Source: Halapricum salinum (GTDB taxonomy: Archaea; Halobacteriota; Halobacteria; Halobacteriales; Haloarculaceae). Taken from it: a stretch of DNA of 64,000 nt. The notes under the pieces are model-generated. The model was given only the letters and a program-made list of their open reading frames with translations, did no database searches and was not told the origin of the DNA. Where the stretch lies: assembly GCF_004799665.1 (NCBI RefSeq), contig NZ_CP031310.1, forward strand, positions 2,906,887 to 2,970,886, read 5' to 3'. Positions 1 to 8,255 of this stretch are shown here, piece after piece (within the stretch, counting starts at the first letter, position 1; every line of letters starts with the position of its first letter). A program made the translations under genes and the position numbers.

Positions 1-18
1 CCTCGAAAAAGCTGGACC

Positions 19-49
19 AAAAAGCCGCGAGTCGCTTCGCTCCTCGCGG
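19..49 (-). terminator. Hairpin plus T-tract downstream of dph6
   Basis: On the minus strand, just past the dph6 stop, a 7-bp perfect stem (CCGCGAG at 25-31 pairing with CTCGCGG at 43-49) encloses an 11-nt loop and is followed by five T residues (complement of 19-23). This is the form of an intrinsic terminator. Archaeal terminators often need only the T-tract, so the hairpin may be incidental. Short palindromes of this type are also common in haloarchaeal intergenic DNA. Confidence 0.45.
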
Positions 50-71
50 TCCTACTGCTGGCGATTCCGCA

Positions 72-791
72 TCACACTAGTCGGGCGTCGTCGATCCGCA
101 ACCGCCCGCGCGTTCCGTCCCACTCTGTCGTATAGTCGAGTTCGATCTTTCGATCCATGTGTGGGCCGTCCGTCACCAGCGTCTCGAATTCGCCGCCCTC
201 ACCCAGGATGTGGACGCCGTACTCGTCGTTAAGCGTCTCCAGCTCGGCGATCGTACCGGCGTCGAGCGTGCGACCCAGCCAGGATTCGTCGAGACCATGG
301 GCCGCGACCTGGATGATCCGGATCTCGAAGCCCGCGTCGAGCATCGCCTCGGCCAGCGTTCGGGGGTCGCGCTGCCAGAGCGGCGCGAACAGTTCGGCGT
401 CGAGCCGGTCGGCCATCGCCTGGATCCGGCTGGTCTGGTACTCGCTCTCGACCGCGCCTGCCGTTATTCCCGTGACACCACCGACGAGTTCTGAATCGAG
501 ATTCTCGAGTGCGGCCTCCAGCGGTTCGAGTTCCGCGTCGCCCTGCGCCCCCGAGTCGGTCGCAGACCCGGCCTCGAAGTCAGCGGGTTCGACTGCCACC
601 AACTCGATCCCGATACTCTCGGCGGCGAGTTCGGCGAGTCGCGTCGCCGGCACGTGGTACATGTACGAGTCGCCCTCTGGATGGACTGTCACCAGCCGTT
701 CGACCGGGTGGCCCGCCTCGAGCGCCCGGTAGAGCGCCCACGAGGAATCTTTACCGCCGGAGAAGAGACTTACCCACGCGCCGTCGTTCAT
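72..791 (-). CDS. dph6: Diphthine--ammonia ligase (Dph6-type ATP pyrophosphatase)
   Basis: Catalyses the last, ATP-dependent amidation step of diphthamide formation on elongation factor 2. The 239-aa product opens with the PP-loop motif SGGKDSS at residues 11-17. The family signature continues with GVTGITAG at 104-112, the YQ..R segment at 119-122 and GEGGEFET at 197-204. The length is usual for archaeal Dph6. The segment at residues 74-92 (GSATDSGAQGDAELEP) is an acidic, low-complexity insertion typical of halophilic adaptation. The gene is transcribed alone toward the left edge of the window, and a hairpin with a T-tract follows it. The start was chosen because the PP-loop must lie near the N-terminus. 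Confidence 0.9.
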   Translation of the reverse strand: MNDGAWVSLFSGGKDSSWALYRALEAGHPVERLVTVHPEGDSYMYHVPATRLAELAAESIGIELVAVEPADFEAGSATDSGAQGDAELEPLEAALENLDSELVGGVTGITAGAVESEYQTSRIQAMADRLDAELFAPLWQRDPRTLAEAMLDAGFEIRIIQVAAHGLDESWLGRTLDAGTIAELETLNDEYGVHILGEGGEFETLVTDGPHMDRKIELDYTTEWDGTRGRLRIDDARLV

Positions 792-1021
792 ACCCGCGGT
801 AGCGTCGCTGCTCGTTTACGTTGCTCGGTTCGACTGAGAGGTTCCGGGAATCGTTTTTCGACGGTCTGGTAGAAACCCTCGATCGGTGATGGGATACTCG
901 AGGACGCACCCGATCAATAATCGATTTCGGAAGTCGTACTGAATACAGCGCCTATTCAACACGAGACGCACGCGAAATATCGTGGACAAATTTTTCATTG
1001 GATCGTCAGCAATGCCTACAC

Positions 1022-1519
1022 ATGGTCCGCGTGACCCGCCGCCAGACCCTCCAGCTGAGCGCGAGCGCGATCCTCGGCGGCCTCACAGGGTGTAGCGCTC
1101 TGGGTGGTGATTCCGACCCCGATGCCAGGCTCGGTGAAATCGACGTGACGAATCTCGATTTCCGGGCACACACAGTGTCGGTGCTCATACTCGACGACGA
1201 GGAACCAGTGTACTCCGGGGAGATGACCGTCTCGGCAGCCGAACCGGAAGCAGACGATTCCACAGACGTAGCGACGGCCGGCGGTAGCTCTTTCGAGGGG
1301 GTCCCATCCTCCGTCGAGGGGTGCATTCTGTACGCCTGGCGCGACGACCAGTCTCCCTCGAAGTGGAGTGAATTCGACTTCCGGGAACAGAGCGCGTCGT
1401 GTCTGGGGTTGGACATCCGGGTCGGAGACATCCAGGATCCCCGCTCCGACGAGGTCACAATCTTGCACACGACGAATACCAGTGTCTGTGAAACGGCCGC
1501 CAATCACACTACTAGTTGA
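1022..1519 (+). CDS. Tat-exported lipoprotein of unknown function
   Basis: The 165-aa protein begins with a twin-arginine signal (RR at residues 6-7, hydrophobic stretch to about 20) followed by the lipobox LTGC with Cys24, so it should be exported folded and lipid-anchored outside the cell. The mature part resembles a compact beta domain and contains the pair CILYAW/CLGLDI, but I recognise no family. An in-frame ATG 24 nt upstream exists, but 1022 places the arginine pair at the usual distance from the start. It stands alone, with a 230-bp gap upstream that includes A/T-rich sequence just before the start. Function unknown. Confidence 0.75.
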   Translation: MVRVTRRQTLQLSASAILGGLTGCSALGGDSDPDARLGEIDVTNLDFRAHTVSVLILDDEEPVYSGEMTVSAAEPEADDSTDVATAGGSSFEGVPSSVEGCILYAWRDDQSPSKWSEFDFREQSASCLGLDIRVGDIQDPRSDEVTILHTTNTSVCETAANHTTS

Positions 1520-1656
1520 CTGATACTGGGGTGTGAGAGATCTCTACTGCAGTTCCGTCCGGAAGAGACGCGAAGAAGAACTCGCCTCACGTCGTCAGGG
1601 TGCCCGAAGACAGCACCACAGGCGACGACAACTGGTCGCGATGCAGTCTTTACCGC

Positions 1657-1809
1657 CTACCGCCGGACTGTGATCGTCACCGCGCCACAGTCACACTCGT
1701 AGACGTGTCGCGTCCCACCGTCAGTCTCGTAGACGATCCGGCGATTCTCGACGTCGAGTTCGCGATCACACCCCTCGCCAGCGCACGTGCAGGTCAGTTC
1801 GTTCAACAT
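1657..1809 (-). CDS. Small 50-aa zinc-finger-like protein
   Basis: A 50-codon frame on the minus strand reads MLNELTCTCAGEGC at its start and HVYECDCGAVTITVRR at its end. Four to five cysteines (7, 9, 14, 39, 41) form C-x-C-x4-C and C-x-C pairs, a likely zinc ribbon. Tiny zinc-finger proteins of this kind are common in haloarchaea and are often missed. The gene lies between the lipoprotein gene and the nucleotidyltransferase gene, on the same strand as the latter, 130 nt beyond its stop. No function can be assigned. Support comes from the regular cysteine spacing and acidic composition. Confidence 0.65.
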   Translation of the reverse strand: MLNELTCTCAGEGCDRELDVENRRIVYETDGGTRHVYECDCGAVTITVRR

Positions 1810-1939
1810 ATCTCAAACTATTGACCGAGGGGTACTCAAGGCGAGCCATCCGCGGAGTGAAAGTGAAAGTGGTCCGCTCGGCTGGTCGATGCGACGGAAT
1901 CAGTGGCCGCTGAGAGGTGTCAGTGGCCATTCGCGTACA

Positions 1940-2908
1940 TCAGTGCCCGTTGGCGATGTGAGTGTGCGCACCGATGAGCGCGCCCGCGAGGTCGAGGTTC
2001 TCGATGTGGGTGTCCTGATCGATGATCGACTCGCGGATCTCGCTGTCTCTGATCGTCGAGTCCGAGAAGATGATCGACTGATCTATCGTCGAGTCGACCA
2101 CTTCGGCGCCCGGGAGGATGTGGACGTTCTCGCCGATAGTCGAACTTTCGACCGTCGCCGACTCGGCGATGATGCTCTCGCCGTCGAGTTCCCAGGCGAC
2201 GGCGTCGAGGTAGCTCTCGGGCGTCCCGATGTCGAACCATGCCTCCTCGAAGGGGAACGCGTGGACGGCCTCGTTGTCGACGAGCCACTGGACGAACCAG
2301 CCCGGCTCGTCGGGGTTGTTCCCGTCTTCGAGGTACTCCTCGAACCGGACCGCGTCGGCCGGGAAGGCATAACAGGCGATCGAGACGAGCGTGCTCTTGG
2401 GATCCTCAGGCTTTTCCTGGAATTCGACCACGCGCTCGTCGTCGAGCTCGACGACGCCGTAGGCCGAGGCGCGGTCGTACGAGCCCACGTCGTAGGCCGC
2501 GATCGTCGTCGTTCCGTGTTCGTCGAAGTCGTCGAGGAAGTCACTGAGACCGAAACTGATGAGGTTGTCTCCGGCGACGACCAGGAGGTCCTCGCCGTCG
2601 AGACCCTCGCGTTCGACCAGCTGGGCGAGCGCGCCGACGACCCCGAACTTCTCGTCTTCTTCGGTCGTTTCCTCGATCGAGAGCGTCGGCTTCTCAAGGC
2701 CGGACTCGGCCATGTGGTCGCGGAAGTCCTCGGCGAAGCGTTCGTTGGTCGAGACGTAGACGCCGTCGATTCGATCGTCAGCCTCGAGTTCCGTGAGGAT
2801 CCGATCGATCACGGTCGTCTCGCCGACCGGGAGGAGCATCTTTGGTCGGTTCTTCGTCACGGGCCACAGCCGCGTCGCGTAGCCGCCGGCGAGTACGACA
2901 GCTTCCAT
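1940..2908 (-). CDS. Sugar-phosphate nucleotidyltransferase with beta-helix tail
   Basis: Should transfer a nucleotidyl group from an NTP to a sugar 1-phosphate to make an NDP-sugar for glycosylation or exopolysaccharide. The 322-aa product starts with the Rossmann-type motif LAGGYATRLWPVTKNRPK near residue 6. It continues with VVAGDN at about residue 110 and the EKPEDPKS segment, which are typical of the glucose-1-phosphate thymidylyl/uridylyltransferase family. The last 80 residues show isoleucine-rich hexapeptide periodicity (TIGENV, TIDQSI, TIRDSE, IIDQDT), a left-handed beta-helix. Start 2908 was chosen over an upstream in-frame ATG because the nucleotide-binding loop begins immediately. 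Substrate specificity cannot be read from sequence. Confidence 0.88.
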   Translation of the reverse strand: MEAVVLAGGYATRLWPVTKNRPKMLLPVGETTVIDRILTELEADDRIDGVYVSTNERFAEDFRDHMAESGLEKPTLSIEETTEEDEKFGVVGALAQLVEREGLDGEDLLVVAGDNLISFGLSDFLDDFDEHGTTTIAAYDVGSYDRASAYGVVELDDERVVEFQEKPEDPKSTLVSIACYAFPADAVRFEEYLEDGNNPDEPGWFVQWLVDNEAVHAFPFEEAWFDIGTPESYLDAVAWELDGESIIAESATVESSTIGENVHILPGAEVVDSTIDQSIIFSDSTIRDSEIRESIIDQDTHIENLDLAGALIGAHTHIANGH

Positions 2909-3006
2909 ACTCGAACTCTCAGAACGTGCGGCAAAGTCCTTTGTGTTTCCCCCACCCGCAAATCGCCCTCCCGAAGACGTATGTATGTTCACATGGAACA
3001 CACTGT

Positions 3007-3297
3007 ATGCGCGAGGCGAGTCGGACCACGCGACAGCGGATCGCCGATCGATTGCGCGACACACCTTTGGGGGCGAGCGAACTCGCGGCCGAGTTCGAGA
3101 TTCAGACCAGCGAGGCGCTGACACACGTCCAGCACATCGCACGCTCGCTGGATGGGACCGACGAGGAGCTACTGGTCGCGCCGCCGCAGTGTCGAGACTG
3201 CGGCTTCGAGGACTTCGACGACCTGCTCAATCGCCCGAGTCGCTGCCCCGAGTGCAAGAGCGAGAGTGTCGCGGAGCCGACCTTTACGATCGAGTAG
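3007..3297 (+). CDS. HTH plus zinc-ribbon transcriptional regulator (COG3357 type)
   Basis: The 96-aa protein has an ArsR-like winged helix in the first half (TRQRIADRLRDTPLGASELA and following helices). The second half is a zinc ribbon with C-x2-C at CRDC and C-x2-C at CPEC. This HTH-Zn-ribbon pairing is a known archaeal family of predicted regulators with no defined target. It is divergent from the nucleotidyltransferase gene, whose start lies 98 nt away; a shared promoter region is therefore likely. The chosen ATG is the first that gives only the conserved architecture; longer in-frame extensions are arginine-rich and unlike a protein. Confidence 0.85.
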   Translation: MREASRTTRQRIADRLRDTPLGASELAAEFEIQTSEALTHVQHIARSLDGTDEELLVAPPQCRDCGFEDFDDLLNRPSRCPECKSESVAEPTFTIE

Positions 3298-3313
3298 GGT
3301 TCGTGTCCGCTGC

Positions 3314-3739
3314 TCAGAACCCGAGGCGTTCACCCGGTGACGTCGAGCCGCTTCCGGCGGTGTGGGCGTCGGCCGGGCCCTGGTAGGCGAACGCGTACTC
3401 GTCGTCGGTCAGCAAGACCTCACCGTCCTGAACTGTGACGTCGATCTCGTTCAAGTACGCACCTTCGCAGGGGCCGAAGGTACACTCTCCCGACTCGCGG
3501 TCGAACGTCGCCGCGTGGCGACGACAGGCGATCTCACCCCCGCGCATGGGAGCGCCATCGCCCGTATCGAGGCGGATGTCAGTCCAGTGCTGACAGTAGT
3601 TGCGCCAGGCGACGACCGAGCCGTCGGCCAGTCGCGTCAGGATCGCTTCGCGTTCCTCGTCGTCGTGTTCGACCGTAAAGAGGAGTGTCCCGTCAGTTGG
3701 GACAGCATCGAGATCCGCGATTCGAGCCGACTCGCTCAT
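3314..3739 (-). CDS. Rieske [2Fe-2S] protein
   Basis: A stand-alone Rieske domain of 141 aa. Cluster ligands are visible as C-x-H (Cys49, His51) and C-x2-H (Cys72, His75), with 20 residues between the pairs, and GEIACRRHAATFD matches the second Rieske box. No signal peptide or membrane anchor is present, so it is soluble and cytoplasmic, as in ferredoxin-like partners of oxygenases or small-molecule reductases. No oxygenase gene is adjacent. A second copy with the same layout lies at 29923, and both share a Ser-Thr-Ser tail ending in Gly-Phe. The two may be paralogs serving different partners. Confidence 0.88.
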   Translation of the reverse strand: MSESARIADLDAVPTDGTLLFTVEHDDEEREAILTRLADGSVVAWRNYCQHWTDIRLDTGDGAPMRGGEIACRRHAATFDRESGECTFGPCEGAYLNEIDVTVQDGEVLLTDDEYAFAYQGPADAHTAGSGSTSPGERLGF

Positions 3740-3830
3740 GAGATCCGGTGGGTCGTCTGCGTGTTTGAATCACACGCTTCGATCCAGTATTGCAGCCACA
3801 GTTAAGTCGGCGGCACTCGCCTTGAAGGAC

Positions 3831-4898
3831 GTGACGGACGATAGATGGCTCATCTACGGCGCGTACGGCTACACCGGCGAGTTGATCGCCCGGGAGGCCG
3901 TCGATCGGGGGCTCGATCCGATCCTGGCCGGCCGAACTCGCGGCAAACTTGATCGACTGGCAGAGGACCTCGGCTGTGATTTCCGGGCGTTCGGTCTCTC
4001 GGACGAGGCCCTGCCCCAGTTGCTGGACGACGTCGCCATCGTGCTCAACTGCGCGGGGCCGTTCGCAGAGACCTACGAGCCGATGGTCGGCGCGTGTCTC
4101 GAAAGCGGGACGCACTATCTCGATATCACGGGCGAAATCGAAGTGTTCGAGGCGATCAAGGGCTACGACGAGCGCGCCCACGAAGCCGACGTCATGTTGC
4201 TGCCGGGCGTCGGCTTCGACGTTGTCCCCTCTGACTGTCTGGCCGCACATCTGGCCGAGCGACTTCCCGACGCGGAGTCGCTCGCACTCGGGTTCAAAGC
4301 AGAGGGTGGGTTCTCGCCGGGGACGATGAAGACGGCGATCGACGGGCTCGGAGAGGGCGGGATGATCCGCCGGGGCGGACAGCTCGAATCGGTGCCGGCC
4401 GCCTGGAAGACTCGCGAGATCGACTTCGGCGACGGGCCGGCGATGGCGACGACGTTCCCCTGGGGTGACGTCTCGACAGCACACCACACCACTGGAATCC
4501 CCGACATCGAGTTCTACCTCGCGTTCCCGCCGTCGACAATCGAGCGGATGAAGTACCAGCGCTATCTCGCGCCCGTGCTCTCACTGGGGCCAGTCAAGTC
4601 GCTGCTCAAGTCGCTGGTCGACCGCAAAGTCGACGGCCCCGACGCCGAGACGCGCGAAACGACCGACGCGCTGTTGTGGGGGGAGGTTAGCGACGGCGAG
4701 CAGACGCTGACGTCGCGATTGCGAACGCCCAACACCTACCGGCTCACGACGCTTTCGGCGCTCGAAATCCTCCAGCGCGTCCTGGATGGGGACGCCCCGG
4801 TCGGCTATCAGACCCCGGCGAGCGCGTACGGTCCCGACCTCGTGCTTTCGATCGAGGGCGTCGAGCGGACCGACGAGCCGGCCGAGACGCCGAACTGA
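3831..4898 (+). CDS. Saccharopine dehydrogenase-like oxidoreductase
   Basis: The 355-aa protein starts with a Rossmann nucleotide-binding loop, GAYGYTGELIA at residues 10-20. It carries the family's LLDDVAIVLNCAGPF and HYLDITGEIEVF segments, as in the saccharopine dehydrogenase / trans-acting enoyl reductase family. These are NAD(P)-dependent enzymes, and the family's substrates range from saccharopine to isoprenoid and lipid intermediates. The substrate here is unknown. A GTG start at 3831 is preferred because the nucleotide-binding strand begins six residues later; a TTG three codons upstream is possible. It is followed after 25 nt by a DUF1684 gene on the same strand, so the two are probably co-transcribed. 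Confidence 0.82.
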   Translation: MTDDRWLIYGAYGYTGELIAREAVDRGLDPILAGRTRGKLDRLAEDLGCDFRAFGLSDEALPQLLDDVAIVLNCAGPFAETYEPMVGACLESGTHYLDITGEIEVFEAIKGYDERAHEADVMLLPGVGFDVVPSDCLAAHLAERLPDAESLALGFKAEGGFSPGTMKTAIDGLGEGGMIRRGGQLESVPAAWKTREIDFGDGPAMATTFPWGDVSTAHHTTGIPDIEFYLAFPPSTIERMKYQRYLAPVLSLGPVKSLLKSLVDRKVDGPDAETRETTDALLWGEVSDGEQTLTSRLRTPNTYRLTTLSALEILQRVLDGDAPVGYQTPASAYGPDLVLSIEGVERTDEPAETPN

Positions 4899-4923
4899 TA
4901 CGCCTCGACGGCCAACCACCGGT

Positions 4924-5457
4924 ATGACCGACGACTACGTCGACGAACTCGAAGCCAATCGCGCCGAAAAAGACCGATTTCTCGCCGAGCATCGACAATC
5001 GCCCATCCCACCCGAAGAGCGCGAGGACTTCGACGGGCTGGACTACTTCGAGCCGAACCTCGACTACCGGGTCGAAGCGAGCGTGACCGTCCACGACGCT
5101 CCCGAGACGGTCGAGATGGATACCTCCGCCGGACGGTCAGTGGAGTACCAGCACGTGATCACGTTTGAATTCGACCTCGACGGCGAGAGCCACCATCTTC
5201 ACGGCTACCAACAGGCCGGCGACGACGCGATCTTCGTCCCGTTCCGGGACAAGACGACCGGCCAGCAGACCTACGAGGGCGGCCGCTACATGGAACTGGA
5301 GCCTGATCGCACGCTCGAAGACGGTGACACTGTGACGATCGATTTCAACCTCGCGTACAGCCCATTCTGTGCGTTCAGCGAGACGTTCGACTGCCCGCTC
5401 CCGCCGGAGGACAACTGGCTCGAAGTGGGAATAAAGGCGGGCGAGCAGTCGCGATAG
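4924..5457 (+). CDS. DUF1684-family protein
   Basis: A 177-aa soluble protein matching the DUF1684 pattern. It has an N-terminal helix with RAEKDRFLAEH and SPIPPEER, then a beta-rich body with LHGYQQAG, FVPFRDKTTGQQTYEGGRYMELE and DFNLAYSPFCAFSETFDCPLPP. The closing part, with its NLAYSP..A and CPLPP..N motifs, is the family hallmark. The biochemical role of DUF1684 is unknown. It follows the saccharopine dehydrogenase-like gene by 25 nt and probably shares its transcript. The start ATG directly precedes the conserved N-terminal helix. Confidence 0.85.
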   Translation: MTDDYVDELEANRAEKDRFLAEHRQSPIPPEEREDFDGLDYFEPNLDYRVEASVTVHDAPETVEMDTSAGRSVEYQHVITFEFDLDGESHHLHGYQQAGDDAIFVPFRDKTTGQQTYEGGRYMELEPDRTLEDGDTVTIDFNLAYSPFCAFSETFDCPLPPEDNWLEVGIKAGEQSR

Positions 5458-5544
5458 CGGCACGCGAGCAATCTCGATCGAGATCAGTGACCAGTCGGGA
5501 TAGAAACGGCTAACACCGTCGATCAGCTAGGCCCGTCAGACTCT

Positions 5545-7047
5545 GTGTCCCCCCGTTCGACCCGCTTCGTCCGTCACCTTCGACGGGTAGTGCTCGCGCT
5601 CGCTCGGTTCCTGAGCAATCCGATCAGCGGCGTCATCGTCGCTGTCGGGAGCTTGCTGGGTCGATTCGGCCTGGCCGACCGCGAGCGGACCGAGCGCACG
5701 GCCGAACTGGCCTGGCCCCGCATCGTCACCGGCATCGCCCGGATGTCGAAAAACGCCGTCGACGTCGCGATGGTCGGGATCGCCATCGGGCCGCTCGCGA
5801 TCGCTGGCGTCGGCTTCGCCGGCCCGTTCTGGGGGCTGGCCTTCTCGTTCGGCGGCGGCGTCGCCGCCGGCTCGATCGCGCTCGTCTCCCAGCGCTTCGG
5901 GGCCGATCGACTGGACGCCATCGGCGGCGCGGTCCGTTCTTCGGTCTTGCTCGCGGTCGTCCTGACGCTCCCGCTCACGGCCCTGTACTGGCTGTTCCCG
6001 GTCGAGTTGCTCTCGTTGCTCACGGACAATCCGCGGACGATCGAACTCGGGAGCGCCTACCTGCAGATCGTGGGGCTCGGCGTCCCGTTCGCGGCACTGA
6101 ACCTCGTCGGGAGTCGCGTCTACATCGGCGTCGACGACGCCTGGACGCCGATGGTCATCCGTTCGGCCGGTGCGATCACGAACGTCGCGCTCAACGCCGT
6201 GTTCATCTTCGTCCTCGACATGGGCGTCGTCGGCGCGGCGCTCGGGACGGTCCTCTCGAACGTGCTCGTGACCGCCACCTTCGCGTTCGGACTCGTCGTC
6301 CGGCAGATCCCGGGAACCAGACAGTTCCCCACGTGTATCTCGCCGCTGGGGACCTACGCCGATCGAGGGACGATCCGTGACATCGTCGAGATCGGCCTCC
6401 CCGTCGCCGGTCGCAACAGCGTCTGGACGGTCGCACAGTTCCCGATGCTGGCGATCGTCGCCCTCTACGGCGAGTTCGTCGTCGCTGCCTACGTCATCGC
6501 GCGTCGGATCTGGGGGCTGATGAACACGCCCGGCTGGGGTTTTGGACTCGCCGCGTCGAGTCTCGTCGGTCAGCAACTCGGAGCCGAAGACGAGGATCGG
6601 GCGGCCGCCTACGGCAAGGAGATCACCCGGCTGGCCATCGGGACCTATCTCGTCGGCGGGATTCTGACAGCGCTACTCGCCGAGCCGATCGTCCGGCTGT
6701 TCGTCGACGACCCCGCGAACACGTCGATCCCCATCGCGGTCGCGCTGGTCTACGCGGCCTGTCTCGCCATCGTCCCGCAGGCGATCAAGGCGACCATCGC
6801 CGGGGCGCTCGATGCGACAGGCGACACGCGCTGGCCGTTCTACAGCCAGGCGCTCGGGATGGTCGGGGTCGCGATCCCCCTGGTGTATCTCGGGGCCGTG
6901 ACGCCCCTCGGGATGTGGGGCCTGTACCTCTCCTTTGTCGCTGAGAGCACGATCCCCGCGGCGATCAACTACTACCGGTTCGCGACCGGGAAGTGGCGCG
7001 CGATCAGTCGGGAGTACCGGCCGGACGCCCAGGTCGGAGACGACTGA
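5545..7047 (+). CDS. MATE-family multidrug/cation antiporter
   Basis: An integral membrane exporter of 500 aa with about 12 hydrophobic segments arranged in two similar halves, as in NorM/DinF-type MATE proteins. Typical segments are GIGPLAIAGVGFAGPFWGLAF in the first half, LGVPFAALNLVGSRVYIGVDD at the end of that half and GFGLAASSLVGQQLGAED in the second. The family exports organic cations in exchange for H+ or Na+; in a haloarchaeon Na+ coupling is plausible but not shown. The start is GTG. Tandem structured repeats begin 3 nt after the stop codon. Confidence 0.9.
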   Translation: MSPRSTRFVRHLRRVVLALARFLSNPISGVIVAVGSLLGRFGLADRERTERTAELAWPRIVTGIARMSKNAVDVAMVGIAIGPLAIAGVGFAGPFWGLAFSFGGGVAAGSIALVSQRFGADRLDAIGGAVRSSVLLAVVLTLPLTALYWLFPVELLSLLTDNPRTIELGSAYLQIVGLGVPFAALNLVGSRVYIGVDDAWTPMVIRSAGAITNVALNAVFIFVLDMGVVGAALGTVLSNVLVTATFAFGLVVRQIPGTRQFPTCISPLGTYADRGTIRDIVEIGLPVAGRNSVWTVAQFPMLAIVALYGEFVVAAYVIARRIWGLMNTPGWGFGLAASSLVGQQLGAEDEDRAAAYGKEITRLAIGTYLVGGILTALLAEPIVRLFVDDPANTSIPIAVALVYAACLAIVPQAIKATIAGALDATGDTRWPFYSQALGMVGVAIPLVYLGAVTPLGMWGLYLSFVAESTIPAAINYYRFATGKWRAISREYRPDAQVGDD

Positions 7048-7272
7048 CGTGTCGACGGCCGGCACGGCCACGCGTTCATGCGTGGCCAGTCCAGCCGGGA
7101 GAACTGACGTGTCGACGGCCGGCACGGCCACGCGTTCATGCGTGGCCAGTCCAGCCGGGAGAGGATTGACGTGTCGACGGCGGCTCGCGAGCACGTTCAT
7201 GTGCGAGTAGTCCAGCCGGGAGACCTGAGTTGTCGACGGCGGCTCGCGAGCGCCCTCGTGCACGAGTAGTTC
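7048..7272 (+). repeat. Tandem ~60-bp structured repeat array I (4 units)
   Basis: Four head-to-tail units begin immediately after the MATE stop codon. The anchor GTCGAC occurs at 7051, 7111, 7173 and 7232 (periods 60, 62, 59). Each unit has GTCGACGGC-GGC, then a hairpin around a GTTCAT loop, then the box AGTCCAGCCGGGAGA. Units 1 and 2 have a perfect 8-bp stem (GGCCACGC / GCGTGGCC at 7066-7073 and 7080-7087). Unit 3 has a different stem (CTC..GCAC / GTGCGAG). The last unit is truncated and lacks the CCAGCCGG box. An outer helix CCGGC / GCCGG can enclose the hairpin. The array fills the gap between two convergent genes. Related arrays are at 24303-24422 and 39885-40035. Confidence 0.85.
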
Positions 7273-7290
7273 CCCCCAATCGACGCGTCG

Positions 7291-8169
7291 TCAGTAACAC
7301 AACTGTTCGACGCGTTCGTCGTAGAGTCGCGCGAGCAGGGTCGTCATCGGCCCGCGCCCGATCTCGATCCCATCGAGAGACGCGACGGGGCGGATCCCCC
7401 ACGTCGAGTTGGTGAGAAAGGCCTCGTCGGCGTTGCGGACGTCCTCGACGGTGTAGCGACCCTCGCGGACCTGGAAGTCCTCCTCCTGGGCGAGTTGGAT
7501 CACGATCGATCGGGTGACGCCGGGCAGGATCGACTGCTCGCGCGAGGGGGTCTTCAATACCCCGTTGTCGACGAAGAAGACGTTCGACGTCGCGCCCTCG
7601 GCGACGTGCCCCTCGGTATCTCGCATGAGCGCCTCGTCCGCTTGAAAGTCGTCGGTCGCCGCCCGTCGGAGTTCCAGCCGAGCGAGGATTCCGTTGAGGT
7701 AGTTGTGCGTCTTCGCGTCGGCCGGGATCGCCTCGTCCGGGACACGGCGAGTCTTCACGGACTGGAGGGTCGCGTAGTCGTCCCAGACCGACTCGCCCTC
7801 GACGCCGCCTCGGGGCAGCGAGTCGACCTGCACGACGACTGTGGGATCGACCGCTTCACCCGGCGTGAGTTTCCCGGGCTGGACCCCGCGGGAGATCGAG
7901 AGCTTGACGTAGGCGTCGTCGAGGTCGTTGCCGTCGAGTGTCGTGACGACCCGATCGTGAAGGTCCTCGCGCGAGGGGAGGGCGTCCACGAAGCCGAGGG
8001 TCTTCACAGTCCGTTCGAGACGGTCGGCGTGGGCGTCCCAGGCGAAGACCGTCCCGCCGTAGGCCCGCATCGTCTCGAAGGCCGCGTCGCCGTACATGAA
8101 TCCGCGGTCGCGGACGCTGACGGTCGCCTCCGAGGCCGGCACGAGGTCGCCGTCGACGTGATACTGCAT
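7291..8169 (-). CDS. pabC: Class IV aminotransferase fold PLP enzyme (aminodeoxychorismate lyase / BCAT-like)
   Basis: The 292-aa protein belongs to the fold-type IV PLP family. Lys153 in DAKTHNYLNG is the PLP-binding lysine, RGFMYGDAAFETMRAYGG near residues 22-39 is the substrate/PLP region, and EGHVAEGATSNVFFV carries the conserved glutamate. Members are 4-amino-4-deoxychorismate lyases (PabC, folate synthesis), branched-chain aminotransferases or D-amino acid transaminases. The short length and GDAAFET pattern favour a PabC-like role, but specificity is uncertain. The start was set at the first Met of MQYHVDG. It faces the MATE gene, with the repeat array between their 3' ends. Confidence 0.8.
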   Translation of the reverse strand: MQYHVDGDLVPASEATVSVRDRGFMYGDAAFETMRAYGGTVFAWDAHADRLERTVKTLGFVDALPSREDLHDRVVTTLDGNDLDDAYVKLSISRGVQPGKLTPGEAVDPTVVVQVDSLPRGGVEGESVWDDYATLQSVKTRRVPDEAIPADAKTHNYLNGILARLELRRAATDDFQADEALMRDTEGHVAEGATSNVFFVDNGVLKTPSREQSILPGVTRSIVIQLAQEEDFQVREGRYTVEDVRNADEAFLTNSTWGIRPVASLDGIEIGRGPMTTLLARLYDERVEQLCY

Positions 8170-8255
8170 CACCCGCTCGTAGGAACGGGGTGAGTTTGGG
8201 GTTTTGGATCCTGCTGTGACGCAAGTGCTAATGCGATCGAACACACAGTTGCGAT

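Noticed and set aside
5536-6576. 346-codon minus-strand frame under the MATE gene
   Set aside because: Charged, low-complexity product opposite a clear membrane transporter; a shadow frame.
7048-7260. Coding repeat in the ~60-bp arrays (recurring VPAVDTS / LPAGLATHERV reading)
   Set aside because: The frame is open only because the repeat is G+C rich. It lies immediately past stop codons, changes frame between units (periods 59, 60, 62) and has no halophilic composition.
7048-7272. CRISPR array
   Set aside because: The period is regular, but the segments between conserved boxes are palindromic and two of them are identical, there are no unique spacers, and no cas gene is present in the window.
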